From: Neisseria sp.
Lineage (GTDB): Bacteria; Pseudomonadota; Gammaproteobacteria; Burkholderiales; Neisseriaceae
Length of the DNA stretch: 64,000 nt
Assembly (NCBI GenBank): GCA_030538415.1
Contig: JAUNTY010000001.1
Location: 53,623 to 117,622, forward strand
Direction of reading: 5' to 3'
Position numbers and translations under genes: made by a program. The notes beneath the pieces are model-generated. The model searched no databases, had not been told where the DNA came from, and worked only from the letters and a program-made list of their open reading frames with translations. Below, piece by piece: positions 47,477 to 56,130 of the stretch (position 1 is the stretch's first letter; the number at the start of each line of letters is the position of its first letter).

Positions 47477-47533
47477 GCAAACAAGGCCGTCTGAAAACGA
47501 TAAAAACACAACAACAAAAGCAGGAGAAAACAC

Positions 47534-49231
47534 ATGCCACAGCACAGCAAACCGGTCAGCAATCAAGACATCATCGACAACATCCGCTTCGATGTGGAAA
47601 ACGGCAAAATCTGGTTTTGCGGACAGCGCATGCTGCTGAGCCACGCTTATGCGCTCTGGCGGCTGCGGGAAGACCTGGTGGAATCATTGGGCAAGGCGCG
47701 GGCGAAGCGTTTTTTCATGCGCTACGGTTATTACGCCGGCGTGCAGGATGCCGAAATCGCCAAAAAGCTGCGCTCCAGCAGCGATCCGACAGAGGCTTTT
47801 CTGGTGGGGCCGCAGCTGCACACCATCCGCGGCATGGTGAAAGTGACGCCGACGGCGCTGGAAATCGACATCGAGCAGGGCAAGTTTTACGGCGCGTTTG
47901 ATTGGGAAGATTCGTTTGAAGTGTCTTACCACAAAAAGAAAAACGGCATCAGCCAGGAGCCGGTGTGCTGGGCGCTGCTCGGCTATGCCAGCGGCTATAC
48001 CAGCTATTTCATGGGCAAGCAGATTGCCTTTACCGAAACCTGCTGCGAAGCGATGGGGCACAACCATTGCCACATCATCGGCAAGCCCGTGGAAGAGTGG
48101 GACGAAACCACCGATTTGGAGCGCTCGATGCTGCCCGACCCGGTGGCCGAAGAATTGTTCAGCCTGCGCAGCGAGCTCGACGAGCTCAAATTCCGCAAAC
48201 ACAACGACCTGCTCGAGCCCGACAGCCTGTTTGACGCCATCGGCGAATCGCCCGCTTTCCGCCAAGTGTGCGACATGTTGCACAAAGCTTCGAAAAGCAA
48301 GGTGGCGGTGTTGCTGGAAGGCGAAACCGGCGTGGGCAAGGAAGCCTTCGCCAAAGGCCTGCATGCGGGCAGCGACCGCAGCAACCAGCCTTTCGTCGCC
48401 ATCAACTGCGCCTGCATCCCGCCGGAGCTGATTGAAGCCGAGTTGTTCGGCGTCGAACGCGGCGCGTTTACCGGCGCCACCCACAGCAAGCCCGGCAAAT
48501 TCGAACGCGCCGACAAAGGCACCATCTTTCTCGACGAAGTGGTGGAGTTGTCGCCGCGCGCGCAGGCCGCGCTGCTGCGCGTGTTGCAGGAAGGCGAGTT
48601 GGAGCGCGTCGGCGGCGCGCAAGTGCGCAAAGTCGATGTGCGGCTGGTGGCGGCCACCAACGAAAGCCTCGCCGAAGCCGTCAAAAGCGGCAAATTCCGC
48701 GCCGACCTCTATTACCGCCTCAACACCTTCCCCGTCCACATCCCGCCCCTGCGCGCCCGACGGCAGGATATTCCGCTGTTGATTAAATATTTTCTCGAAA
48801 AATACAGCGCCATCTACCAGAAACGCATCCTCGGCATCAGCGACCAAGGGCGCGAGCTGCTGTTGAAACACCAGTGGCCGGGCAACATCCGCGAGCTGGA
48901 AAACGTGATTGAGCGCGGCATCATCCTCACCGAACACAACCACCTGATTGAAGCCAACGACCTGTTCCCGCATTTCACGCCCGACGCCGACAACCTCGGC
49001 ATCAGCGGCGACGCGCTTGCCGCCGCCGCGGCCAACGGCGGCAAAACAGCTTATATAGCCCAACTGCTGGAACAGGATTTCGATTTGGAAAACTGGGTGG
49101 CCGACATCCTGCAAACCGCCGTCAGGCAGAGCAGCGGCAATATTTCCGAAGCCGCCCGCAAACTCAACATCAGCCGCGCCACGCTGGCTTATCAGTTGAA
49201 GAAATACGGTTTGCAGGCGGATAACGGTTAG
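47534..49231 (+). CDS. dmpR: DmpR/XylR-type sigma-54-dependent activator
   Basis: A 565-residue regulator. The N-terminal XylR_N sensor (residues 12-110) and V4R domain (about 140-185, cysteine-rich TETCCEAMGHNHCHIIG) bind the aromatic effector. The AAA+ domain has Walker A GETGVGKE (263-270) and the sigma-54 contact loop GAFTGAT (310-316). The Fis-type helix-turn-helix (NISEAARKLNISRATLAYQL) is at the C-terminus. It is divergent from dmpK and presumably binds the two palindromes between them. The intact GAFTGA requires a functional RpoN. CAGGAGA precedes the start. Confidence 0.96.
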   Translation: MPQHSKPVSNQDIIDNIRFDVENGKIWFCGQRMLLSHAYALWRLREDLVESLGKARAKRFFMRYGYYAGVQDAEIAKKLRSSSDPTEAFLVGPQLHTIRGMVKVTPTALEIDIEQGKFYGAFDWEDSFEVSYHKKKNGISQEPVCWALLGYASGYTSYFMGKQIAFTETCCEAMGHNHCHIIGKPVEEWDETTDLERSMLPDPVAEELFSLRSELDELKFRKHNDLLEPDSLFDAIGESPAFRQVCDMLHKASKSKVAVLLEGETGVGKEAFAKGLHAGSDRSNQPFVAINCACIPPELIEAELFGVERGAFTGATHSKPGKFERADKGTIFLDEVVELSPRAQAALLRVLQEGELERVGGAQVRKVDVRLVAATNESLAEAVKSGKFRADLYYRLNTFPVHIPPLRARRQDIPLLIKYFLEKYSAIYQKRILGISDQGRELLLKHQWPGNIRELENVIERGIILTEHNHLIEANDLFPHFTPDADNLGISGDALAAAAANGGKTAYIAQLLEQDFDLENWVADILQTAVRQSSGNISEAARKLNISRATLAYQLKKYGLQADNG

Positions 49232-49315
49232 CGGTGGCCAAGCCGTCTGAAAGGAAACGGCCTGGCATTGGTGGTTAATCAAAAAGCGGGTTCGATGCAG
49301 TAAAAGGTAAACCAC

Positions 49316-49348
49316 AAAGGCCGTCTGAAACGCGTTCAGACGGCCTTT
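49316..49348. terminator. Bidirectional uptake-sequence terminator between dmpR and ntrX
   Basis: AAAGGCCGTCTGAA and its inverted complement (49316-49329 and 49335-49348) are flanked by A-rich and T-rich bases, so the hairpin can stop convergent transcripts from both sides. Confidence 0.7.
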
Positions 49349-49363
49349 GGTTTGATTGGAAGA

Positions 49364-50647
49364 TTATTCTTCGCCGTTTTTGTCGTTGCTGCCGCGGCGG
49401 GAAAAGTGAATCCCCAATTGCTTGAGCTTGCGGTAGAGGTGGGTGCGCTCGAGGCCGACTTTTTGGGCAACGCGGCTCATGTTTTGGCCTTCCTGGGCGA
49501 TGTGGTATTCGAAATAGCGCCGCTCCAATTCTTCACGCAATTCGCGCAGGGGCATGTTGAAGTTGAAGCCGCCGACGATTTCCGATACCGGGGTTTGCGA
49601 AAACTGCCCCAAGACGTTATTGACGGCCTGGTCGGTCACTTCATCGCCGTCGGAGGTGAGGGTGAGGCTTTTAACCACATTGCGCAGTTGCTCGAGATTG
49701 CCCGGCCAGTCGTATTGGCGCAGGATGTTGAGCGCGGCTGTGCTGAATTTGACCGGCGGGATTTTCTGGGTTTCGGCCAGCTCGGTGAGGATTTGGTCAA
49801 CCAGAAAAACAATGTCGTCGGGCTGGCTGCGCAGCGGCGGGATGCCGACGGTGAGCGCGGGCAGGGTGTCGGGAAACTTGCTTTCATGGCCGTTGTCTGC
49901 GCTGTCGGCCAGCGGGCTGCTGCTGGCGCAGATGATGCGCACGTTGTAGCGGTCGGCTTTGGTGAGCAGAAAGGCGATGCCTTGTTGGATGTTTTTGCTG
50001 TATTGGGCGATGTCGTCAAGATAAAGGATGCCGCTGCCGGCTTTTTGCAGCAGCTCAAGCGGGGTGTCGACAATGTGCTCGGTTTTGCCGGGCACAACCC
50101 AGGGGGTGCTGTTTTTGTGGAAATAACGAGCCACCAGTTCGAAGGGGGAACCGGGTTCTCCCGTCAGCAGCACGGAGCCGTTTTGTTTGACGGCGGCTTC
50201 GAGGGTGCGGTTGAGCTCTTGCACGGAGGGACTGTTGCCGAGCTTGTCGAGCGAGAGGCCGGAGGCGGCCTGCATTTCGCTGTATTTGAGGGCGCGGTCG
50301 ACGGTGGAGAGCAGCTTTTGCAGGGCAATGGGTTTTTCGAGGAAGTCGAGCGCGCCGATTTTGGTGGCTTCGACGGCGGTGTCGATGCTGGCGTGGCCGC
50401 TCATCATCACCACGGGCATGTTGAGCTGGCCGTTTTTGGCCCACTCTTTCAGAAGGGTGATGCCGTCGCAGTCGGGCATCCAGATGTCGAGCAGCACCAT
50501 TGCCGGCCGGGTCTGGTGGCGGAGTTGGCGGGCTTCTTCGGCGTTTTCGGCGAGGGTGACGGTATAGCCTTCGTCTTGAAGGATTTCCGACAGGAGGTCG
50601 CGGATGCCGATTTCGTCGTCTACAATCAATATATCACTGCTGCGCAT
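49364..50647 (-). CDS. ntrX: Response regulator NtrX, with degenerate AAA+ domain
   Basis: A 427-residue regulator of the NtrYX system. The receiver has LIVDDEIGIRDLLSEILQ, the phosphorylated Asp in VLLDIWMPDCDG and the switch lysine in FLEKPIAL. The central domain is recognisable but has lost the functional P-loop (GEPGSPFEL in place of GExGTGKE) and the sigma-54 GAFTGA loop. The Fis-type DNA-binding domain is intact (MSRVAQKVGLERTHLYRKLK). It probably acts as a sigma-54-independent regulator, as in pathogenic neisseriae. Its start overlaps the ntrY end by 14 bases. Confidence 0.93.
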   Translation of the reverse strand: MRSSDILIVDDEIGIRDLLSEILQDEGYTVTLAENAEEARQLRHQTRPAMVLLDIWMPDCDGITLLKEWAKNGQLNMPVVMMSGHASIDTAVEATKIGALDFLEKPIALQKLLSTVDRALKYSEMQAASGLSLDKLGNSPSVQELNRTLEAAVKQNGSVLLTGEPGSPFELVARYFHKNSTPWVVPGKTEHIVDTPLELLQKAGSGILYLDDIAQYSKNIQQGIAFLLTKADRYNVRIICASSSPLADSADNGHESKFPDTLPALTVGIPPLRSQPDDIVFLVDQILTELAETQKIPPVKFSTAALNILRQYDWPGNLEQLRNVVKSLTLTSDGDEVTDQAVNNVLGQFSQTPVSEIVGGFNFNMPLRELREELERRYFEYHIAQEGQNMSRVAQKVGLERTHLYRKLKQLGIHFSRRGSNDKNGEE

Positions 50648-52766
50648 AAGTTTCTTCTACCAGTTCGGGTAAGGCAATTCTGATACACGCGCCGCCGTCT
50701 GCGGGATTGCTCACGCTGATGCGGCCGCCGTGTTCTTCTATAATTTTTTTCACCACAGGCAGCCCCAAACCGGTGCCGGCGGGCTTATCGGTAACATAGG
50801 GCTCGAAGGCGTGGTGCAGCATGTCTTTGCTGAAGCTTTTGCCGTTGTTGGTTACGGTGAGGATGGCGTGTTGCTTGTCATCCCGGCGTGTTTCGATGTG
50901 AACGTGTGGTGATGGGTTGTCTTCTGCGGCTTCGGCTGCATTTTTGAAAATATTGTGCAATACCTGACGCATGGCGCCGGTATCGGCAGCTATCCACAAC
51001 GGTATATTACTTAAGTTGGCCGAAAAAGTACATGTACTGCCTTCATATAGCAACAAAACCTCTTCGATAATCTGATTCAGGTCGTGTTTTTCGAATTTCA
51101 GCGCCGGCGCGCGCGCGTAATTGCGGAAGGCTTCCACCATTTCTTTCAGCGCCGCCACTTGTTTGACGATGGTGTCGGTGGAGCGGATGAGGATTTGGGC
51201 GTCTTGTTCACCCAGTTTGTCTTGCAATTTCCATGCCAATCTTTCGGCGGAGAGCTGGATGGGGGTGAGCGGGTTGCGGATTTCGTGTGCCAGCCGTTTG
51301 GCCACTTCGCCCCAGGCGGCTTCTTTTTGGGCGCGCACCAGCATGGTGATGTCGTCAAACACCATCACCAGACCGTTGCCGTTGTCGTCGGGCAGAGCGG
51401 TGGCTTTGGCCAGCAGGATGCGGGCGTCGTCGGGCGCGGCATAGCTGAGTTCGACCGGTTTGCCGGTGGCGGCGGTGTCGATGATGGCGGCAAAGGTTTC
51501 CGCCAAAATGGCCTGTTGCGGCGATTGCTGCGTCCAGTCGAACCAGCTGCTGCCGAGCATGTCGGCCAGAGGCATGCCGAGAATGGCTTCGGCACTTTGG
51601 TTGTAGGTTTTCAGACGGCCTGTGTCGTCCAGCGTGACCACGCCGGTGGTGAGGCTGCCGAGCACGCATTCGAGGTAGTGGCGGGCGGCTTCCTGTTGCA
51701 GGCGGTTGTGTTCGCTGGCTTCTTGGGCGATGGCGAGCTGTTCGGTCATGTGGTTGAAGAGGTGGGTAAGGCGGCCTAATTCGTCGTTGCGGAAAATCGG
51801 CCGCCGTTGCGAGAAATCGCCCTGCGCCACGGCGCGTGCGCCTTCGGCCAGCGACAGAATCGGTTCGACAAAGCGGCGGGCGAAGTAGAGCGCCAATACC
51901 AAGGCCAGCATGATGGCGAGTAGGGTGGCCACCAGCAGCGTGACGAGAAAGAAGGTTTGCAGGCCCTGCTTGGCGTAGCTCAACTCGGCATATTTGGCGC
52001 GTGCGGCTTCAATCAGGGTGGCGTCTTTGGCGACATTGGCGGGGATGGGCTGGCGGAAAAACAGCGCATAGGTGTGGTTTTGAATGTCGTTGAGATAGAG
52101 CCAGCCCTGGGCATAGAGGGTGTCGTTGATGCTGGCGATGCTGCGTGCCGAGCCGGATTGGTCAATCAGCTCGCGGGTGGCTTGGTCAAGCTCGGGCACG
52201 GGCAGATGGTAGGGATTGCGCTCGGCTTCGATGCGGTTGTTGTTGAGGTTGTAAATTGCCAGTTGGCTGAATTCTGCGGCGGAAGGCGCGTTGCGCAAGG
52301 CTTCGTTGAGATTGGTGTCGAGCGAGGCGGCGCTGATGAGCTCAATCTGCACCGGCGTGGCCTGGCGCACGGTGTTGTCGAGGGCGAGGCTGATGGCCGA
52401 TTTGCTGAGGTTGAGGCTGCGCTCCAGCGCTTCGGCGGTGTCGTTGCCGAACCAGGAATTGATGCTGTTGGAAATAAATTGTGCGGATACGCCGAATAAA
52501 AACAAACCCGGCAACACCGCCACCAAGGTAAACATGCCGCCGAGGCGGCGGGCGATTTGCGAGCCGAAAATGCCGCGGCGGCTGTCGCGCATCAGCAGCC
52601 ACACATAACGCAGCAACACCATCAGCAATACGCCGATCAACACCGAGCTGGCGGCGATGATCCACCAGAAATAGTCGGCCAGCTTACTGGCGTTGCCGGT
52701 GGCGACGGTGAGGCTGTAGAGGGCGGTGACGGCGAGAATGCCGGTGATGAGCAGGAAGCGCCGCAT
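50634..52766 (-). CDS. ntrY: Sensor histidine kinase NtrY
   Basis: A 710-residue membrane kinase. Several N-terminal membrane segments enclose a periplasmic region. These are followed by HAMP (LYFARRFVEPILSLAEGARA), PAS (VTLDDTGRLKTYNQSAEAIL), the phosphoacceptor histidine in KRLAHEIRNPLTPIQLSAERL and ATP-binding motifs NIFKNAAEAAEDN and GTGLGLPVVKKI. In gonococci NtrYX links to respiratory gene expression. It lies 3 bases after the DUF4390 gene and overlaps ntrX. Confidence 0.95.
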   Translation of the reverse strand: MRRFLLITGILAVTALYSLTVATGNASKLADYFWWIIAASSVLIGVLLMVLLRYVWLLMRDSRRGIFGSQIARRLGGMFTLVAVLPGLFLFGVSAQFISNSINSWFGNDTAEALERSLNLSKSAISLALDNTVRQATPVQIELISAASLDTNLNEALRNAPSAAEFSQLAIYNLNNNRIEAERNPYHLPVPELDQATRELIDQSGSARSIASINDTLYAQGWLYLNDIQNHTYALFFRQPIPANVAKDATLIEAARAKYAELSYAKQGLQTFFLVTLLVATLLAIMLALVLALYFARRFVEPILSLAEGARAVAQGDFSQRRPIFRNDELGRLTHLFNHMTEQLAIAQEASEHNRLQQEAARHYLECVLGSLTTGVVTLDDTGRLKTYNQSAEAILGMPLADMLGSSWFDWTQQSPQQAILAETFAAIIDTAATGKPVELSYAAPDDARILLAKATALPDDNGNGLVMVFDDITMLVRAQKEAAWGEVAKRLAHEIRNPLTPIQLSAERLAWKLQDKLGEQDAQILIRSTDTIVKQVAALKEMVEAFRNYARAPALKFEKHDLNQIIEEVLLLYEGSTCTFSANLSNIPLWIAADTGAMRQVLHNIFKNAAEAAEDNPSPHVHIETRRDDKQHAILTVTNNGKSFSKDMLHHAFEPYVTDKPAGTGLGLPVVKKIIEEHGGRISVSNPADGGACIRIALPELVEETYAQQ

Positions 52767-52769
52767 GGG

Positions 52770-53363
52770 TTATTCCTGTGTGATGCTCAGCGCTTTCCAG
52801 CCTGAATCCAGCTGCCAGCTGCGTGAATTGAGGGCGTTGATCTGGAAGGGCTTGGGCAGTTGCGAGGTGCTGAGCATCAGCCTGATTTCGGCCTTGGTGT
52901 CGTGGGCGGAAACGCCGTTGAGCATGCCCGTATCCAACACGCGCCAGTTGGCGATGGCGCCGATGGCGCGCAGGGCGGTATCGAGCGAATTGTATTCGGT
53001 GGAAAATGTGCCCACCGATACGCGGTAGCGGTTGGTAAGCGGATGGTAGGACAGTTTGTATTGCACGGAATTGCTGCCGCCGACAATCTGCCCCAGCCGG
53101 AAGCGGTAGGCCGCCATGGTGGGGGCGGTAAGCTGGTAACTCAAGGTGAAATTGAGCGGCACGCCTTGAGTGAGTGCCTGCTTGAGTTGGTCGGGCAGCT
53201 CGGTGGCGAAACGGCTGCTGATGGCGAGCTGGCCGTTGTCGGTGAGTCTGGCCTGGGCACGGGTCGCGCTGATGCCTTCCGCGGCCGTCTGAAAAGAAAC
53301 GGCCAGCAGAATAGTGGCAAGGAAAAGCTTAGAGCTTTTGAATAAGCGCGTAATAAAAGCCAT
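52770..53363 (-). CDS. DUF4390 exported protein upstream of ntrY
   Basis: A 197-residue protein with a signal peptide (SSKLFLATILLAVSFQTAAEG) and a beta-rich mature domain of the DUF4390 type (FTLSYQLTAPTMAAYRFRLG and YHPLTNRYRVSVG). The family is regularly encoded immediately before ntrY in betaproteobacteria, so a role in that sensor system is likely but untested. The ATG at 53363 overlaps the rsmB end by 35 bases. An uptake sequence near 53284 is used as coding sequence within the signal peptide (AVSFQTAAE). Confidence 0.82.
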   Translation of the reverse strand: MAFITRLFKSSKLFLATILLAVSFQTAAEGISATRAQARLTDNGQLAISSRFATELPDQLKQALTQGVPLNFTLSYQLTAPTMAAYRFRLGQIVGGSNSVQYKLSYHPLTNRYRVSVGTFSTEYNSLDTALRAIGAIANWRVLDTGMLNGVSAHDTKAEIRLMLSTSQLPKPFQINALNSRSWQLDSGWKALSITQE

Positions 53364-54588
53364 CTTGGTTGTTGTTGGGCAAGAGCACATGCGATTCGAG
53401 GCATTTTGCGTCGGCATGGCGGTTTAAAAATTTTTGCAGTTGCTGCGCGTTTTCTTCTTCGAAAATCGAGCAGGTCGCCAGCAGCATTCTGCCGTTTTTT
53501 GTCAGGGTTTGCCACAGCGCGTCCAACAGCGCTTCCTGCTGGCGGGCGGTTTTGGCGGCATCGCCGGGATGGCGGTTCCATTTGATGTCGGGATTGCGGC
53601 GGGCGACGCCGGAGGCGGTGCAGGGCACGTCGGCCAAAATCGCGTCAAACGGTCTGCCATCATACCACGCGGCAAGGTCTTGTGCGTCGGCGCAGGCCAA
53701 AGAGGCCGTCTGAAAGCCCAAACGGTCGAGATTGCTTTTGACGCGGTCGAGGCGGCTTGAGTCGATGTCGAGCGCGGTGACGTGGCAGTCGGCCAGCTCG
53801 AGCAGGTGGCCGGTTTTGCCGCCGGGCGCGGCGCAGGCATCGAGAATGCGTTCGCCGGGTTGCGGTTGCAGCAGATAAGCGGCTTGTTGCGCACCGAAGT
53901 CTTGCACCGACACGATGCCGTCTGCAAAACCGGGTAATTGGCTGACCGGCATCGCTTCGGCGAGTTTCACCGCATAGTCGTCGAGCGCTTTGGCGGCGAT
54001 ACCGGCTTCGGCAAGCTCGGCGGCATAGCGCTCGGCATTGCTGTGGCGGCGGTTGACGCGCAGGGTCATCGGCGGATGAGATTGCAGGGCGGTGGAGATG
54101 TTGTGCCAGTGTTTCGGGTAGTGTTGTTGCAGGTAGGCCACCCACCAGATGGGCAGGTTGTGGCGCGCCACTTCGTCTTTTTTGCAGGCGGCGGCCAGCT
54201 TGTCGCGCTCGCGCAAAAAGCGGCGCAGGATGGCGTTGGCAAACGAGCGGAACTGGCCTTTGCCGATTTTGGCAATGCTTTCCACCGCTTCGTTGACCAC
54301 CGCGTGCGGCGCGTTGCGGGTGTGGTGTAATTGATACATCGCCGCCAGCAGCAGGCTTTCCAATTGCAGGTTGGTAATCGGCTTGGTGAGCATTTGCGCC
54401 AGCATAAAGCGCAGGCTGCCGGCATAACGCTGCACGCCGTAGGCGATGTCTTGCAGCGCGCCGTTTTCCTGCGCGCTCAAATCGGGATGGGCGGCGCGGA
54501 TGTCGGCCAATGCGTCTTGCAGGTTGCGGCCTTCGGCGACGGCGGCGATGCTTTGCGCGGCGAGTTGTTGGGCGAGTGCCATGCTCAT
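53329..54588 (-). CDS. rsmB: 16S rRNA (cytosine-967-C5)-methyltransferase RsmB
   Basis: A 419-residue protein with an N-terminal NusB-like RNA-binding domain (QQLAAQSIAAVAEGRNLQDA) and a C-terminal Rossmann methyltransferase. VQDFGAQQAAYLL and the SAM site ILDACAAPGGKTGHLLEL are visible. The catalytic cysteines lie in LADVPCTASGVARRNPDIKW and LLATCSIFEEEN. The start may be the first or the third codon, since both are ATG. It lies between fmt and the DUF4390/ntrYX genes. Confidence 0.96.
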   Translation of the reverse strand: MSMALAQQLAAQSIAAVAEGRNLQDALADIRAAHPDLSAQENGALQDIAYGVQRYAGSLRFMLAQMLTKPITNLQLESLLLAAMYQLHHTRNAPHAVVNEAVESIAKIGKGQFRSFANAILRRFLRERDKLAAACKKDEVARHNLPIWWVAYLQQHYPKHWHNISTALQSHPPMTLRVNRRHSNAERYAAELAEAGIAAKALDDYAVKLAEAMPVSQLPGFADGIVSVQDFGAQQAAYLLQPQPGERILDACAAPGGKTGHLLELADCHVTALDIDSSRLDRVKSNLDRLGFQTASLACADAQDLAAWYDGRPFDAILADVPCTASGVARRNPDIKWNRHPGDAAKTARQQEALLDALWQTLTKNGRMLLATCSIFEEENAQQLQKFLNRHADAKCLESHVLLPNNNQDGFYYALIQKL

Positions 54589-54674
54589 GGTGTTTGGGTC
54601 TTTCTTTGGTTTTTTGCTTTTTTGAATGGGGTTTCAGACGGCCTTTTTTTTAGGTTTAGGCCGTCTGAAAATGT

Positions 54675-54885
54675 GTAGGTTGGGATGGAATCCCAACATG
54701 GACGGGTTTGCGCAGAGTGTTGGGTTTGCAACTCAACCTACGGGTTACTTGAAATAATGCGGCGAGCCACATTCTATTACTTTGCTGGTTTAAGGCCGCC
54801 TGAAAAGTATGTAGGTTTGGATGGCATCCCAACGTGGACGGGGTTTGCGCAGTGTGTTGGGTTTGCAATCCAACCTACGCGTTAC
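54675..54885. repeat. Tandem pair of 74-75 bp repeats between fmt and rsmB
   Basis: Copy A (54675-54748) and copy B (54811-54885) both start GTAGGTT, contain GGACGGG-TTTGCGCAG and end CAACCTACG-GTTAC. Each has inverted tips GTAGGTTG/CAACCTAC. The gap 54589-55022 contains these repeats and uptake sequences and no gene. Confidence 0.7.
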
Positions 54886-55022
54886 TGCGGGCAAGCGGGT
54901 TACGCTGCAAAAAGTGCGGCTAAGCCATCCTGTGGCGGTTGCTGGTTTCAGACGGCCTTTTTTAAGGTTGGGCCGTCTGAAAAAAAAACGGCGCAAATCA
55001 GTTGGTATTTCAATTTGTTACG

Positions 55023-55952
55023 TCAGGCCAATACGCTTCCCGTTTCAATCGTCCGCCCTGCGGCAAAAGCGGCAATGTTCATGCGTTTGCTGCCGGCGGG
55101 TTGCAGTTCGGTAATTTTTAACGCGCCCTCGCCACAAGCGATGATGAGGCCGTCTGAACCGAATGCCAACACTTCGCCCGGGTTGCCTTGTTGCTCCACC
55201 ACGTCGGCCTGCCAGATTTTCATCGGTTTGCCTTGGTATTCGACCCAGGCGGCGGGCACGGGGTTGAAGGCGCGGATTTTGCGCTCGATGACGGCGGCGG
55301 CTTCTGCCCAATTGATTTTGGCTTCTTCTTTACTGAGTTTTTGTGCGTAGGTGATGCCGTTTTCAGGTTGCGGGGTGGCGTTCAGACGGCCTGTTTGCTG
55401 TAATTGTTGTAAATCGGCAACAATCGCTTGTGCGCCCAATTCGGCCAGTGCGTCGTGTACGTCGGTGGCGGTGTCGCTGTTTTTGATGGCGTAACGGTGT
55501 TCGCTGACCACGTCGCCGGTGTCGAGGCCGATGTCCATCTGCATGATGCAGACGCCGGTTTCGGCATCGCCTGCTTCGATGGCGCGCTGAATCGGCGCGG
55601 CACCGCGCCAACGGGGCAGCAGCGAGGCGTGGATGTTGAGGCAGCCGTGGCGCGGGGTGTCGAGTACGTCTTGCGGCAGAATCAGGCCGTAGGCGGCGAC
55701 CACCATGATGTCGGCTTCGATGCTTTGCAACAGCGCGAGGGCTTGGTCGTTGTTGCGCAGTTTTTCGGGCTGTTCGACGCGCAAACCCAAATCCAGCGCG
55801 GCTTGTTTGACGGGGCTGGCTTGCAGCTGCATACCGCGGCCTTTGGGGCGGTCGGGCTGGGTCAGCACCAGCGGGATGTCAAATCCGGCGGCAGCGATGG
55901 CTTGAAGGGCGAGGGCGGCGAAATCGGGGGTGCCGGCAAAGATGACTTTCAT
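55023..55952 (-). CDS. fmt: Methionyl-tRNA formyltransferase
   Basis: A 309-residue enzyme that formylates initiator Met-tRNA. Residues VIFAGTPDFAALALQAI start the Rossmann domain. QPDRPKGRGMQLQASPVK and NIHASLLPRWRGAAPIQRAI with the catalytic Asn/His follow. The C-terminal OB-fold region begins around YAQKLSKEEAKINW. An uptake sequence occurs inside the coding region near 55381 (GRLNAT). It is downstream of def with a Correia element in between. Confidence 0.97.
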   Translation of the reverse strand: MKVIFAGTPDFAALALQAIAAAGFDIPLVLTQPDRPKGRGMQLQASPVKQAALDLGLRVEQPEKLRNNDQALALLQSIEADIMVVAAYGLILPQDVLDTPRHGCLNIHASLLPRWRGAAPIQRAIEAGDAETGVCIMQMDIGLDTGDVVSEHRYAIKNSDTATDVHDALAELGAQAIVADLQQLQQTGRLNATPQPENGITYAQKLSKEEAKINWAEAAAVIERKIRAFNPVPAAWVEYQGKPMKIWQADVVEQQGNPGEVLAFGSDGLIIACGEGALKITELQPAGSKRMNIAAFAAGRTIETGSVLA

Positions 55953-56025
55953 GGACGGGCTTTCGTGGCGCGGATGGGTGTTTTCAGACGGCCTGTTATT
56001 GAATGGAGGCCGTCTGAAAAGGCTT

Positions 56026-56130
56026 AATAAGTGAAAAACCTTACTCTGCTACGGCGTTGCTGCGCCTAGTCATACTATCTGTACTGTCTGCGGCTTGCTG
56101 CCTTGTATTAGAGTAAATTTTTCCACTATA
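56026..56130. repeat. Correia repeat element between def and fmt; its end supplies the def stop codon
   Basis: The right end (minus-strand TATAGTGGAAAAATTTACTC) is intact. The left end (TAAGTGAAAAACCTTACTC) is worn. The core contains the complement of GCCGCAGACAGTACAGATAG. The TAG at 56128-56126 that ends def lies within the TATAG tip. Confidence 0.88.

Noticed and set aside
54685..55350. Open frame of 221 codons on the plus strand between rsmB and fmt
   Set aside because: It consists of the two 75-bp repeats, uptake sequences and the antisense of the 3' end of fmt. There is no ribosome site and no plausible protein motif.
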